A DNA stretch of 27,936 bases from Alistipes sp. CAG:268. GTDB lineage: Bacteria; Bacteroidota; Bacteroidia; Bacteroidales; Rikenellaceae. This document shows positions 15,653-23,265 of the stretch, piece after piece. The DNA lies in contig FR892007.1 of NCBI GenBank assembly GCA_000434235.1, positions 20,719 through 48,654 on the forward strand, given 5' to 3'. Position numbers and translations under genes: made by a program. The notes under the pieces are model-generated. The model ran no database searches. It was not told the DNA's origin and saw only the letters and a program-made list of their open reading frames with translations. Position 1 is the stretch's first letter; every line of letters starts with the position of its first letter.

Positions 15653-16678
15653 ATGCTACATTTCGACTGCGACTACATGGAAGGGGCGCATCCCGAAGTG
15701 ATGCGCCGCCTCGCCGAAACCAATCTCGAGCAGAGTGCGGGGTACGGCTGCGACCTCCATACGGAACACGCCCGGGAGCTCATCCGCCAGGCCTGCGGAA
15801 CCCCGCAGGCCGAGGTGCACTTTCTGGTCGGCGGCACCCAGACCAACGCCACGGTCATCGACGGATTGCTGCGGCGTCACGAAGGGGTGCTGGCGGCCGA
15901 TTCGGGGCACATCAACGTCCACGAGGCCGGGGCGATCGAAGCCTCGGGGCACAAGGTCCTCGTGTTGCCCGGCGACGAGGGCAAGGTGCGGGCCCGCGAC
16001 GTCGAACAATACATCGACTCCTTCTACCGCGACGAAACCTGGCCCCACATGGTGGCCCCGGGAATGCTCTACATATCGCATCCCACGGAGTTCGGCACGC
16101 TGTACAGACTCGAGGAGCTGGAGGCGCTCCACCGTGTCTGCCGGAGCCGCTCCATCGCCCTCTACCTCGACGGCGCACGGCTCGGATACGGGCTGGCCGC
16201 CGACGGCAATACGGTCACGCTCCGCGACATCGCCCGCCTGTGCGACGTCTTCTACATCGGAGGCACGAAGGTCGGCACGCTCTTCGGCGAGGCGGTGGTC
16301 ATCACCCGTCCGGAACTCATGCCGCACTTCTTCACCCTCGTCAAGCAGCACGGAGCCCTGCTGGCCAAGGGACGGCTGCTGGGCGTTCAGTTCGAAACCC
16401 TCTTTACGGACAACCTCTACCTGCGGATCGCGCGCCAGGCCATCACGACGGCCCGGAAACTGAAAGAGGCGTTCCGGGCCAGGGGCTACCGCCTCTGGAT
16501 CGATTCGCCGACCAACCAGCAGTTCTTCGTACTTCCGAACCAAGAAATCGACCGGCTGAGCCAATATGCATCCTTCGAGGTGTGGGGGCCGCGCGGCGAG
16601 GAGGAGTCCATCGTGCGCTTCGTCACCAGCTGGGCCACCGACGAACGGCAGATCGACGAACTGATCGCCCGGCTCTGA
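15653..16678 (+). CDS. Threonine-aldolase-like PLP enzyme (beta-eliminating lyase family)
   Basis: A 341-aa fold-type I PLP enzyme. Visible are the N-terminal FDCDYMEGAHPEVM (family: sDn..GahP.i), the cofactor region GGTQTNATVI (60-69), DGARLGYG (173-180) with the Asp that contacts the PLP ring nitrogen, and FYIGGTKVG with the Schiff-base Lys206. This fits low-specificity threonine aldolases (threonine or allo-threonine to glycine and acetaldehyde); the FDCDYMEGAHP form is common in Bacteroidota copies. Related tryptophanase-like activities cannot be excluded. It ends an apparent trpS-ClC-PAS-aldolase series and is followed by a strong hairpin terminator. Confidence 0.9.
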   Translation: MLHFDCDYMEGAHPEVMRRLAETNLEQSAGYGCDLHTEHARELIRQACGTPQAEVHFLVGGTQTNATVIDGLLRRHEGVLAADSGHINVHEAGAIEASGHKVLVLPGDEGKVRARDVEQYIDSFYRDETWPHMVAPGMLYISHPTEFGTLYRLEELEALHRVCRSRSIALYLDGARLGYGLAADGNTVTLRDIARLCDVFYIGGTKVGTLFGEAVVITRPELMPHFFTLVKQHGALLAKGRLLGVQFETLFTDNLYLRIARQAITTARKLKEAFRARGYRLWIDSPTNQQFFVLPNQEIDRLSQYASFEVWGPRGEEESIVRFVTSWATDERQIDELIARL

Positions 16679-16731
16679 AGATTCCCGTGCGTCAGCACGC
16701 GCAACCAAACGCCCCGGCTCTCCCATACGGC

Positions 16732-16771
16732 ATTCCGGCAGCGGACAAGTTCCGCCGCCGGAATCTGTTTT
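16732..16771 (+). terminator. Terminator after the aldolase-like gene
   Basis: ATTCCGGC (16732-16739) pairs with GCCGGAAT (16757-16764), and inner GCGGA (16741-16745) with TCCGC (16751-16755); the tail reads CTGTTTT. Confidence 0.8.
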
Positions 16772-16803
16772 ATGGCACAGACCACATTTTTTTGTCACGT
16801 ATA

Positions 16804-16835
16804 TTTGTTATTTTGTAAAGTTTATTTTACATTTG
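16804..16835 (+). promoter_or_regulatory. Promoter of the membrane protein/XRE gene pair
   Basis: TTTG (16804-16807), a 20-nt AT-rich spacer, TACATTTG (16828-16835): a perfect Bacteroidota-type promoter, giving a leader of about 55 nt before the ATG at 16899. Confidence 0.82.
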
Positions 16836-16898
16836 CAGCAGCAGGCGGGAGAAGTGCGCACCTCCGGCAGCCTGCCGCAACGACAAAAAACAACGACC

Positions 16899-17345
16899 AT
16901 GAACAGAATCATCCTGCTGCCCTACCCGTTCAAGCGAATCGGATGGGCCCTCTTCATCCCGACCGCCCTCTTCGGCATTTTGATGGCCATCGACGGGTTC
17001 AACGGATTCCCCTCTTTCCTGCTGCCCGGCGATGCGGGATCGAGTTCGACGCTGGATGCCGTCAGCAACAACATCGTGCTGATCGGCGTGCTCGCCGGCT
17101 CGCTGCTCATAACCTGTTCGCGCGAGCGGATCGAGGACGAACTCATCGGCCGCATCCGCCTCAACGCCCTGCTTGTGGCCCTCTACATCAACATCCTCTG
17201 GGCGGTCATCGCGTCCCTGGCGCTCTACAACCTCGACTATCTCTACGTGATGGTCATCAACCTGGTGAGCCTGCCGGTTCTTTTTCTCATTATCGAACGG
17301 GTGCTGCTGTGGCGCCTGAGAAAGGAGGCCTCGCATGAAGAATAG
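16899..17345 (+). CDS. Four-helix membrane protein of an HTH-linked pair
   Basis: A 148-aa protein with four likely membrane segments (about 14-31, 56-73, 88-110, 114-135) and a charged loop, CSRERIEDELIGRIRLNALLV (73-93), between segments 2 and 3. No enzyme motif is present. I know this SRERIEDE-type loop only from small Bacteroidota membrane proteins encoded next to XRE regulators, and the function is unknown. The ATG at 16899 is chosen over the in-frame ATG at 16833, which lies inside the promoter -7 box. The stop overlaps the regulator's start by 11 nt, so the two are translated together; the membrane protein may hold or control the regulator. Confidence 0.8.
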   Translation: MNRIILLPYPFKRIGWALFIPTALFGILMAIDGFNGFPSFLLPGDAGSSSTLDAVSNNIVLIGVLAGSLLITCSRERIEDELIGRIRLNALLVALYINILWAVIASLALYNLDYLYVMVINLVSLPVLFLIIERVLLWRLRKEASHEE

Positions 17346-17535
17346 GATCCGGGTCGAACGCGCCGAGGTGCGCATGACCCAGCAGCAGCTGGCCGATGCC
17401 GTGGGCGTAAGCCGCCAGACGATCAACGCCATCGAGGCAGGGAAGTTCATCCCCTCGACGGTGCTGGCGCTGAAGATCGCCCGCCGGTTCGGCAAACCCG
17501 TCGAGGAGATCTTCCAACTCGAGGAGGGGGAGTGA
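17335..17535 (+). CDS. Short XRE-family HTH regulator
   Basis: A 66-aa protein that is just an HTH domain: RVERAEVRMTQQQLADAVGVSRQTINAIEAGKFIPSTVLALKIARRFGKPVEEIF follows the Cro/C1 pattern (helices 2-3 TQQQLADAVGVSRQTINAIEAG). It is of the compact YozG-like type that often acts with a membrane partner. It overlaps the upstream membrane protein gene by 11 nt. Target genes are not visible; its own promoter at 16804-16835 is a candidate, although no clear palindrome is seen there. Confidence 0.92.
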   Translation: MKNRIRVERAEVRMTQQQLADAVGVSRQTINAIEAGKFIPSTVLALKIARRFGKPVEEIFQLEEGE

Positions 17536-17551
17536 CCGCGTCCCCGACAAA

Positions 17552-17595
17552 CGAAAGAGGAGGCCCCAGGCAGTCGCCTGAGGCTTCCTCTTTCG
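17552..17595. terminator. Terminator between the XRE gene and kdsD
   Basis: CGAAAGAGGA (17552-17561) pairs perfectly with TCCTCTTTCG (17586-17595), and CAGGC (inside, from 17567) with GCCTG (17576-17580). It lies between convergent genes and may serve both. Confidence 0.75.
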
Positions 17596-17668
17596 ATTCG
17601 TCCCGACCGGTCGCAGGGATTCGCCCTTGCGGACGGAACGGCAGGAGATGCCCGCACCAGGGGGGGGG

Positions 17669-18634
17669 TCAGAGCTTGATGTCGTAGATCTGGATCACGC
17701 CGATGAGCTTGCCCGCCGCATCGGTCACCAACAGCGAAGTCACCTTGTTGCGGGTCATGAGCCGCTCGGCCTCGATGAGTTTCTCGTCGGCCCCGATGGT
17801 CTTGGGATGGGGCGTCGCGATGTCGATGGCCCGAATGTTGAAGAAGTCGGCCTTGAGGCGCTCCATCGCCCGGCGCACGTCGCCGTCTGTGACAATGCCC
17901 TCGATGCGGTCGCCGTCACAGATCACAATCAGCCCCAGCCCGCCCTTCGAGATCGTATGGATCATCTCGACGGCCGAGCAGTCGGGGGCCACCACCGGAA
18001 GGTCGTGGTCGCGCATGACGTTGCCCACGGTCATCAGCAGGCGCCGTCCGAGGCTGCCGCCCGGGTGCAGGCGGGCGAAATCGACGCTCGTGAAGCCGCG
18101 CTGCTGCATGAGCGACACGGCCAGCGCATCGCCCATGGCGATCTGCGCCGTCGTCGAGGAGGTCGGTGCCAGATGCAGGATGCAGGCCTCCTCGCGCACG
18201 CCCACGTCGAGGTGGACATCGGAGTTCTTGGCCAGGGCCGAGTCGGGATGGCCCGTCATCGAGATCAGGCGGTTGCCGTTCGAATGGATGAAGGGGACGA
18301 TCTTCAGGATCTCGTCCGTCTCTCCCGAATAGGAGAGTGCCAGCACGATGTCCTCCTTCGAGATCATGCCCAGGTCGCCGTGGAAGGCCTCGCCGGGATG
18401 CAGGAAGAAACTCGGCGTACCGGTCGATGCGAGCGTGGCGGCGATCTTGCGGCCCACGAGGCCCGATTTGCCCATGCCCGTCACGATACACTTGCCGCGG
18501 CTTGCAAGAATCAGTTCCACGGCCGCAGCGAAGGAGTCACCGAGGGTCTCCTCCATGTGTTTGAGCGCCAGCATCTCGGTATGGACGGCCCGGCGGGCCA
18601 CCTCGAGAATCTGCGCCTTGGTACTGTCTGTCAT
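17669..18634 (-). CDS. kdsD: Arabinose-5-phosphate isomerase (KdsD/KpsF)
   Basis: Converts ribulose 5-phosphate to arabinose 5-phosphate, the first step to Kdo of lipopolysaccharide. The 321-aa protein has a SIS sugar-isomerase domain (about 35-170: CIVTGMGKSGLVGRKIAATLASTGTPSFFLHPGEAFHGDLG, with the conserved Lys and His) and two CBS domains (from about 205: VGNVMRDHDLPVV and the repeat ending LIGVIQIYDIKL). TSSTTAQIAMGDALA is a typical family stretch. Its ATG overlaps the kdsA stop as ATGA (18631-18634). It is the last gene of the operon; a run of nine G lies directly after its stop codon. Confidence 0.96.
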   Translation of the reverse strand: MTDSTKAQILEVARRAVHTEMLALKHMEETLGDSFAAAVELILASRGKCIVTGMGKSGLVGRKIAATLASTGTPSFFLHPGEAFHGDLGMISKEDIVLALSYSGETDEILKIVPFIHSNGNRLISMTGHPDSALAKNSDVHLDVGVREEACILHLAPTSSTTAQIAMGDALAVSLMQQRGFTSVDFARLHPGGSLGRRLLMTVGNVMRDHDLPVVAPDCSAVEMIHTISKGGLGLIVICDGDRIEGIVTDGDVRRAMERLKADFFNIRAIDIATPHPKTIGADEKLIEAERLMTRNKVTSLLVTDAAGKLIGVIQIYDIKL

Positions 18635-19383
18635 TGTATGAGGGTTTTGATGAGGTTCTCCAGATCGTCCAGCCGCAGCATGTTCGGACCGTCGCTCAGC
18701 GCCCGATCGGGATCGGGGTGTACTTCGAAGAAGAAGCCGTTGGCACCGAAAGCCTTGGCGGCCAGAGCCATGGCAGGGACGAATTCGCGGTTTCCGCCCG
18801 TCTTGCCGCCGGCCGCACCGGGGCGCTGCACCGAGTGCGTGCAGTCCATGACCACAGTGGGTGCGATGCGCAGCATGTCGGGAATGTTGCGGAAATCGAC
18901 CACGAGGTTGTTGTATCCGAACGAGTTGCCGCGCTCGGTGAGCCAGATCTCCGAGGCTCCGGCCTCACGGGCCTTCTCGTAGGGATACTGCATGTCGGCA
19001 CCCGAGAGGAACTGCGCCTTCTTGATGTTCACCGTGCGTCCGGTCTTCGCCGCGGCGACCACCAGGTCGGTCTGACGGCAGAGGAAGGCCGGAATCTGAA
19101 TCACATCGACAACCTGGCCGACGGGTTCGGCCTGCCACGCCTCGTGGATGTCCGTAAGGAGTCGGAGCCCCCACTTCGACCGCACGTCGGAGAGCATCTG
19201 CAGCCCCTTCTCCAGTCCGGGACCGCGGAACGAAGAGATCGAGGTGCGGTTGGCCTTGTCGAACGAGGCCTTGAAAATGATCTCCGTGCCCAGGCGGCGG
19301 TTGATGGCCGCAAGGCGTTCGGCCACCACGTCGAGCAGCTCGGCCGATTCGATGACACAGGGTCCTGCGATAAGTTTCACCAT
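18631..19383 (-). CDS. kdsA: 3-deoxy-8-phosphooctulonate synthase (KDO-8-P synthase)
   Basis: Joins phosphoenolpyruvate and arabinose 5-phosphate into Kdo 8-phosphate. The 250-aa protein shows LIAGPCVIES at the start, KASFDKANRTSISSFRGPG, LLTDIHE, DVIQIPAFLCRQTDL, NIKKAQFLS, ERGNSFGYNNLVVDFR and MDCTHSVQRPGAAGGKTGGNRE, which together cover the family's active site. The ATG at 19381-19383 gives the normal N-terminus; the frame is open to 19491 inside kdsB. It lies 7 nt after kdsB and overlaps kdsD by 4 nt. The Cys before the HS in MDCTHS and the N-terminal region could inform on metal dependence, which I did not try to assign. Confidence 0.96.
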   Translation of the reverse strand: MVKLIAGPCVIESAELLDVVAERLAAINRRLGTEIIFKASFDKANRTSISSFRGPGLEKGLQMLSDVRSKWGLRLLTDIHEAWQAEPVGQVVDVIQIPAFLCRQTDLVVAAAKTGRTVNIKKAQFLSGADMQYPYEKAREAGASEIWLTERGNSFGYNNLVVDFRNIPDMLRIAPTVVMDCTHSVQRPGAAGGKTGGNREFVPAMALAAKAFGANGFFFEVHPDPDRALSDGPNMLRLDDLENLIKTLIQ

Positions 19384-19390
19384 ATGCGCG

Positions 19391-20155
19391 TTATCTGTTG
19401 AATTCGGGATGTTGTGCCAGGAACTCCCCGGCCCGCACGAGGTCCTCGGGCGTATCGATGCCCACGGTCTCCGCTGTCGAGAGTCCCACACCGATCTTAT
19501 AGCCGTTCTCGAGCCAGCGCAGCTGTTCGAGCGACTCGGCCAGCTCGAGCGGCGACTGCGGCAGGGAGGTCACCGCGCGCAGCACTTCGGAGCGGAAGGC
19601 GTAGATGCCGATGTGTTTGTAAAAGGTATGCCGCCCGAGCCACTCCTCGCGGGGAACGCCCCGCAGATAGGGGATCACCGAACGCGAGAAGTAGAGCGCC
19701 CGCGAGCGTGCGTCGAGCACCACCTTCGGCGAGTTGGGATTCTCGAGCGCCTCAAGGCCGTCGTCCGGCGTGAAGGGTTTGACCAATGTGGCGATGTCGG
19801 TTTTCGGATCGTCGAAACAGCGCCGGAGCGCCTCGAGTTGCTCGCGGCGGATGAAGGGCTCGTCGCCCTGCACGTTCACCACGACGTCGTACTCGCGACC
19901 CTGCTTGCAATAGGCCTCCCAGCAACGGTCCGTTCCGCTCCGGTGGTCGGGCGAGGTCATCTCGACCCGACCGCCGAAGGCACGCACGGCCTCATAGATC
20001 CGCTCGTCGTCCGTGGCGACCACGGCATCGTCCAGCACCCCAGCCACCTGTTCGTAGACCCTCTGGATGACGGGCTTGCCGCCCAGCAGGGCCAGCGGTT
20101 TGCCGGGAAAGCGCGTCGAAGCGTAACGCGCCGGAATGATGGCTATGAATTTCAT
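19391..20155 (-). CDS. kdsB: 3-deoxy-manno-octulosonate cytidylyltransferase (CMP-KDO synthetase)
   Basis: Activates Kdo with CTP for transfer to lipid A. The 254-aa protein has the nucleotide-binding N-terminus [17 protein letters not shown] (family: [15 protein letters not shown]), [29 protein letters not shown] with the metal-binding Asp, RSVIPYLRG, and KHIGIYAFR; the late [10 protein letters not shown] is also typical. It lies 17 nt after the GNAT gene. With kdsA and kdsD it gives three of the four steps from ribulose 5-phosphate to CMP-Kdo; the kdsC phosphatase is not in this window. Confidence 0.97.
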   Translation of the reverse strand: MKFIAIIPARYASTRFPGKPLALLGGKPVIQRVYEQVAGVLDDAVVATDDERIYEAVRAFGGRVEMTSPDHRSGTDRCWEAYCKQGREYDVVVNVQGDEPFIRREQLEALRRCFDDPKTDIATLVKPFTPDDGLEALENPNSPKVVLDARSRALYFSRSVIPYLRGVPREEWLGRHTFYKHIGIYAFRSEVLRAVTSLPQSPLELAESLEQLRWLENGYKIGVGLSTAETVGIDTPEDLVRAGEFLAQHPEFNR

Positions 20156-20172
20156 CGTACTCTCTATTTATT

Positions 20173-20679
20173 TTAACGCACACCGGACCCCGGATCCGGA
20201 CCGTCCAGCCGCTTACTCATCTTATAATTCTCCAACAACAACCGACGGGCTCGCCGCCGCTGCCGCTCGTCCACCACGAAGCCCTGCCGTTCGAAGAAGC
20301 CCCGGGCTGTGCGGCTGACCTCCGCGGCGATCCGGTCGGCTCCCGCCTCGCGGGCCAACCGCTCGACGGCCCCATACAATGCCGAAGCCACTCCGCACCG
20401 CTGCCACCCCTTCCCGACGAACAACGAGTGCATATAGCCCGTTTCATCGATCGAGGCAAAACCCGCCACTCCACCGTCCGGACTCTCGGCAACAAAATAG
20501 TGCTGGCGGGAAAACAACTCCGTCCAATGTGCTGGATCGTCACCGCACGAGGCCCAGTCGGCCACCTCTGCCGCCGTATAGTCCCGCCGGCAAACAACCA
20601 GCACCGTCTCGCGGAAGAGCCGTTGCATGGCCGGAAGGTCGGAAAGCCGCGCCGGCCGAATATGGATCGACTCCTTCAT
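20173..20679 (-). CDS. GNAT-family N-acetyltransferase
   Basis: A 168-aa acetyltransferase fold: IHIRPARLSDLPAMQRLFRETV at the start, SPDGGVAGFASIDETGYMHSLFVGKGWQRCGVASALYGAVERLAREAGA (acetyl-CoA loop in the form Q/R-x-x-G-x-A: WQRCGVASAL), and ARGFFERQGFVVDE at the C-terminus. The pattern fits YafP/ElaA-like small GNAT proteins. The acceptor is unknown; the place between lon and kdsB may be chance, as such genes often sit in operons without link. It begins 42 nt after the lon stop and has no recognisable promoter of its own. Confidence 0.9.
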   Translation of the reverse strand: MKESIHIRPARLSDLPAMQRLFRETVLVVCRRDYTAAEVADWASCGDDPAHWTELFSRQHYFVAESPDGGVAGFASIDETGYMHSLFVGKGWQRCGVASALYGAVERLAREAGADRIAAEVSRTARGFFERQGFVVDERQRRRARRLLLENYKMSKRLDGPDPGSGVR

Positions 20680-20721
20680 TGCCCAAACTCTGCCATACGG
20701 CCCGCCTCCCGGCGGAGCCGG

Positions 20722-23151
20722 TTATTCCAGCGCCAGCCGCAGCACGTCGTCGTTGGTCCGCACGTAGTGGAACGTCAGCCCCTCGACGTACTCGGGTTTG
20801 ATCTCGGCAATGTCCTTGCGGTTCTCCTCCGAAAGGATCAGTTCCGTGATGCCGGCCCGCTTGGCTGCGAGGATCTTCTCCTTCACTCCGCCCACGGGCA
20901 TCACACGGCCCCGCAGGGTCGTCTCGCCCGTCATGGCGATGCGCTCGCGGACCTTGCGTCCCGTGTAGGTCGAGACCAGCGACGTGACCATCGTGATTCC
21001 GGCCGAAGGACCGTCCTTCGGAATGGCCCCCTCGGGGACGTGGATGTTGATGTCGTTCGTCTCGAACATCTTGGGATCGATACCCAGCTCCTTGTGGTGG
21101 GCCATCACCCACTCGTGGGCGATCGTCGCCGACTCCTTCATCACGTCGCCCAGGTTGCCCGTGAGGCTGAGGCGCCCCTTGCCGGGCGTCAGACACGACT
21201 CGATATAGAGGATATCGCCGCCGACCTCGGTCCATGCCAGGCCCGTCACGACACCCGTCATGCCGCCCACCTCATACTCTTCGCGGAGGAACTTGGGCAT
21301 GCCGAGGATTTTCTCGACCTCCTTCTCGGAGACTTCGGGCGTGAAGGCCTCGTCGAAGGCGATCTGCTTGGCCCGGGCCCGGGCGATCTTGGCCAGGTGC
21401 TTGTCGAGCGAGCGGACACCCGCCTCGCGCGTATAGGAGGCGATGACATGCTCGACCACGGCCGGCGTCATCGTCAGTTCGTGCTCCTTGATGCCGTGCG
21501 CCTCGCGCTGCTTGGGCAGCAGGTGGTCCAGCGCGATGCGGACCTTCTCCTCCACGAGGTAGCCCGGGATGTTGATCATCTCCATACGGTCGCGCAGCGC
21601 CGGGGCGATATTGCCCACGTTGTTGGCCGTAGCGATGAAGAGCACCTTCGACAGATCGTACTCCATGTCGATGTAGTTGTCGTGGAAGGTGGTGTTCTGT
21701 TCCGGGTCGAGCACCTCGAGCAGGGCGCTCGACGGGTCGCCGTGGTTCGAGACCGTCACCTTGTCCACCTCGTCGAGGATGATGACCGGATTGGACGACC
21801 CGCAGCGCTTGATGGTCTGGATGATCCGACCCGGCATGGCACCGATGTAGGTGCGGCGGTGTCCGCGGATCTCCGACTCGTCGTGCAGGCCGCCCAGCGA
21901 GATGCGGCCGAACTTGCGGCCCAGGGCTGCGGCCACCGACTTGCCCAGCGAGGTCTTGCCCACGCCCGGAGGGCCGTAGAGGCAGAGGATCGGGGACTTC
22001 AGGTCACCCTTGAGCTTGATGACGGCCAGGTGTTCGAGGATGCGCTCCTTGACCTCCTCGAGCCCGAAATGGTCGTGGTCCAGCTGCTCGCGGGCACACT
22101 TCAGGTCGAGGTTGTCCTTGGTCACGTCGTTCCACGGCAGTTCGAGCAGCAGCTGCAGGTAGGTCATCTGCACGGAGTACTCCGCCACGGCCGGGTTGAG
22201 CCGCTCGACCTTCTGCAACTCCTTTTCGAAAGTCTCACCCACCTCCTTGGGCCAGTTCTTCTTCTTGGCCTCCTCGCGCATGCGCTCGATGTCGGCATCG
22301 GCGCCGTCGCCCAGTTCGTCCTGGATCGTGCGCATCTGCTGCTGGAGGTAGTAGTCGCGCTGCTGCTTGTCGATCTCCTGCTTGACCCGCTCCTGAATCT
22401 GGCTCTTGAGCTCGGCCAGCTGCTGCTCGCGGATCAGGATCTCGAGCAGCTTGCGGGCCCGCGACAGCAGGCCGGGAGCCTCGAGCAGCGCCTGACGGTC
22501 CTCGTCCGTGAGCTCCATGTTCGAGCAGATGAAGTTGATGATGCCGCGTTTCGAGTCGATGTTCTTGATGGCAAAGGCCGCCTCCTTGGGCATCGACGGC
22601 GAGACGTTGATGATGTTGAGCGCCACGTCGCGGATCGAGTCCACGAGGGCCTCGAACTCGATGCTCTTCACGTCGGGCGTCGAGTCGCGGAGCGCCGTCA
22701 CGCGGGCCTTGAAATAGGGTTCCGTGGCGATGTATTCGGTGATCTCGATCTTCTCCAGACCGTTGAGGATCACCGTCAGGTTGCCGTTCGGCATCTCGAG
22801 GATCTTGATGATGCGCGCCGCAGTTCCGATCTTGTACATGTCGTCCGGCGCAGGGTCTTCGACATCGCTCTCGCGCTGCAGGACGGCGCCCAGCATGCCC
22901 CCCTCGGCATTCACCGCACGGACCAGGCTGATGCTCTTGTCGCGGCCCACGGTGATGGGCGTGATCGCCCCGGGAAAGAGCACCGACGAGCGCAGCGTGA
23001 GAATCGGAATGATCTCCGGCACCTCGACCTGCTCGATGGTCTCGTCACCTCCGGTAACGATCGGTATGACACGATGTTTGCCGTCCAGGAGCTCGGGCAC
23101 GAGGTTCATGTCGTCTACTTCGATGGCTTCAATCTTATCTTTTTTATTCAT
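20722..23151 (-). CDS. lon: ATP-dependent protease Lon
   Basis: Lon is a cytosolic homo-hexameric AAA+ serine protease that removes misfolded and regulatory proteins. The 809-aa protein has the N-terminal substrate domain ([22 protein letters not shown]), a central coiled region (about 225-275), Walker [10 protein letters not shown] (393-401), Walker [11 protein letters not shown], and the protease domain with Ser716 in PKDGPSAG and Lys759 in [10 protein letters not shown], a spacing of 43 residues as in E. coli Lon. The ATG at 23149-23151 (MNKKDKIE) is chosen over 23175, which would start inside the promoter region. It is divergent from valS. Confidence 0.97.
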   Translation of the reverse strand: MNKKDKIEAIEVDDMNLVPELLDGKHRVIPIVTGGDETIEQVEVPEIIPILTLRSSVLFPGAITPITVGRDKSISLVRAVNAEGGMLGAVLQRESDVEDPAPDDMYKIGTAARIIKILEMPNGNLTVILNGLEKIEITEYIATEPYFKARVTALRDSTPDVKSIEFEALVDSIRDVALNIINVSPSMPKEAAFAIKNIDSKRGIINFICSNMELTDEDRQALLEAPGLLSRARKLLEILIREQQLAELKSQIQERVKQEIDKQQRDYYLQQQMRTIQDELGDGADADIERMREEAKKKNWPKEVGETFEKELQKVERLNPAVAEYSVQMTYLQLLLELPWNDVTKDNLDLKCAREQLDHDHFGLEEVKERILEHLAVIKLKGDLKSPILCLYGPPGVGKTSLGKSVAAALGRKFGRISLGGLHDESEIRGHRRTYIGAMPGRIIQTIKRCGSSNPVIILDEVDKVTVSNHGDPSSALLEVLDPEQNTTFHDNYIDMEYDLSKVLFIATANNVGNIAPALRDRMEMINIPGYLVEEKVRIALDHLLPKQREAHGIKEHELTMTPAVVEHVIASYTREAGVRSLDKHLAKIARARAKQIAFDEAFTPEVSEKEVEKILGMPKFLREEYEVGGMTGVVTGLAWTEVGGDILYIESCLTPGKGRLSLTGNLGDVMKESATIAHEWVMAHHKELGIDPKMFETNDINIHVPEGAIPKDGPSAGITMVTSLVSTYTGRKVRERIAMTGETTLRGRVMPVGGVKEKILAAKRAGITELILSEENRKDIAEIKPEYVEGLTFHYVRTNDDVLRLALE

Positions 23152-23172
23152 AGTATTCGGATGATAACGTCG

Positions 23173-23180
23173 CAAAGGTA
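23173..23180 (-). promoter_or_regulatory. -7 box of the lon promoter
   Basis: On the minus strand TACCTTTG matches TAnnTTTG, 21 nt before the lon start. The sequence 19-21 nt upstream is A/T-rich and has no TTTG. The same TACCTTTG box stands before rsfS. Confidence 0.6.
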
Positions 23181-23203
23181 ACGTTTTTTCATCTATTTTA
23201 TTT

Positions 23204-23231
23204 TAACTTTGACAGATTGTTAATAACTTTG
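23204..23231 (+). promoter_or_regulatory. valS promoter region with two TAACTTTG boxes
   Basis: TAACTTTG occurs at 23204-23211 and 23224-23231, exactly 20 nt apart. Each matches the -7 consensus TAnnTTTG. The second lies 34 nt before the valS ATG and is the likelier -7; no TTTG is found at the ideal -33 distance, where the sequence is T-rich. Confidence 0.6.
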
Positions 23232-23265
23232 CCTCTTCGAAAACAAGCAAAACCTACATATCCCT

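Noticed and set aside
20428..23181. A 917-aa plus-strand open frame opposite lon
   Set aside because: Mirror frame of Lon, without any recognisable domain or promoter.
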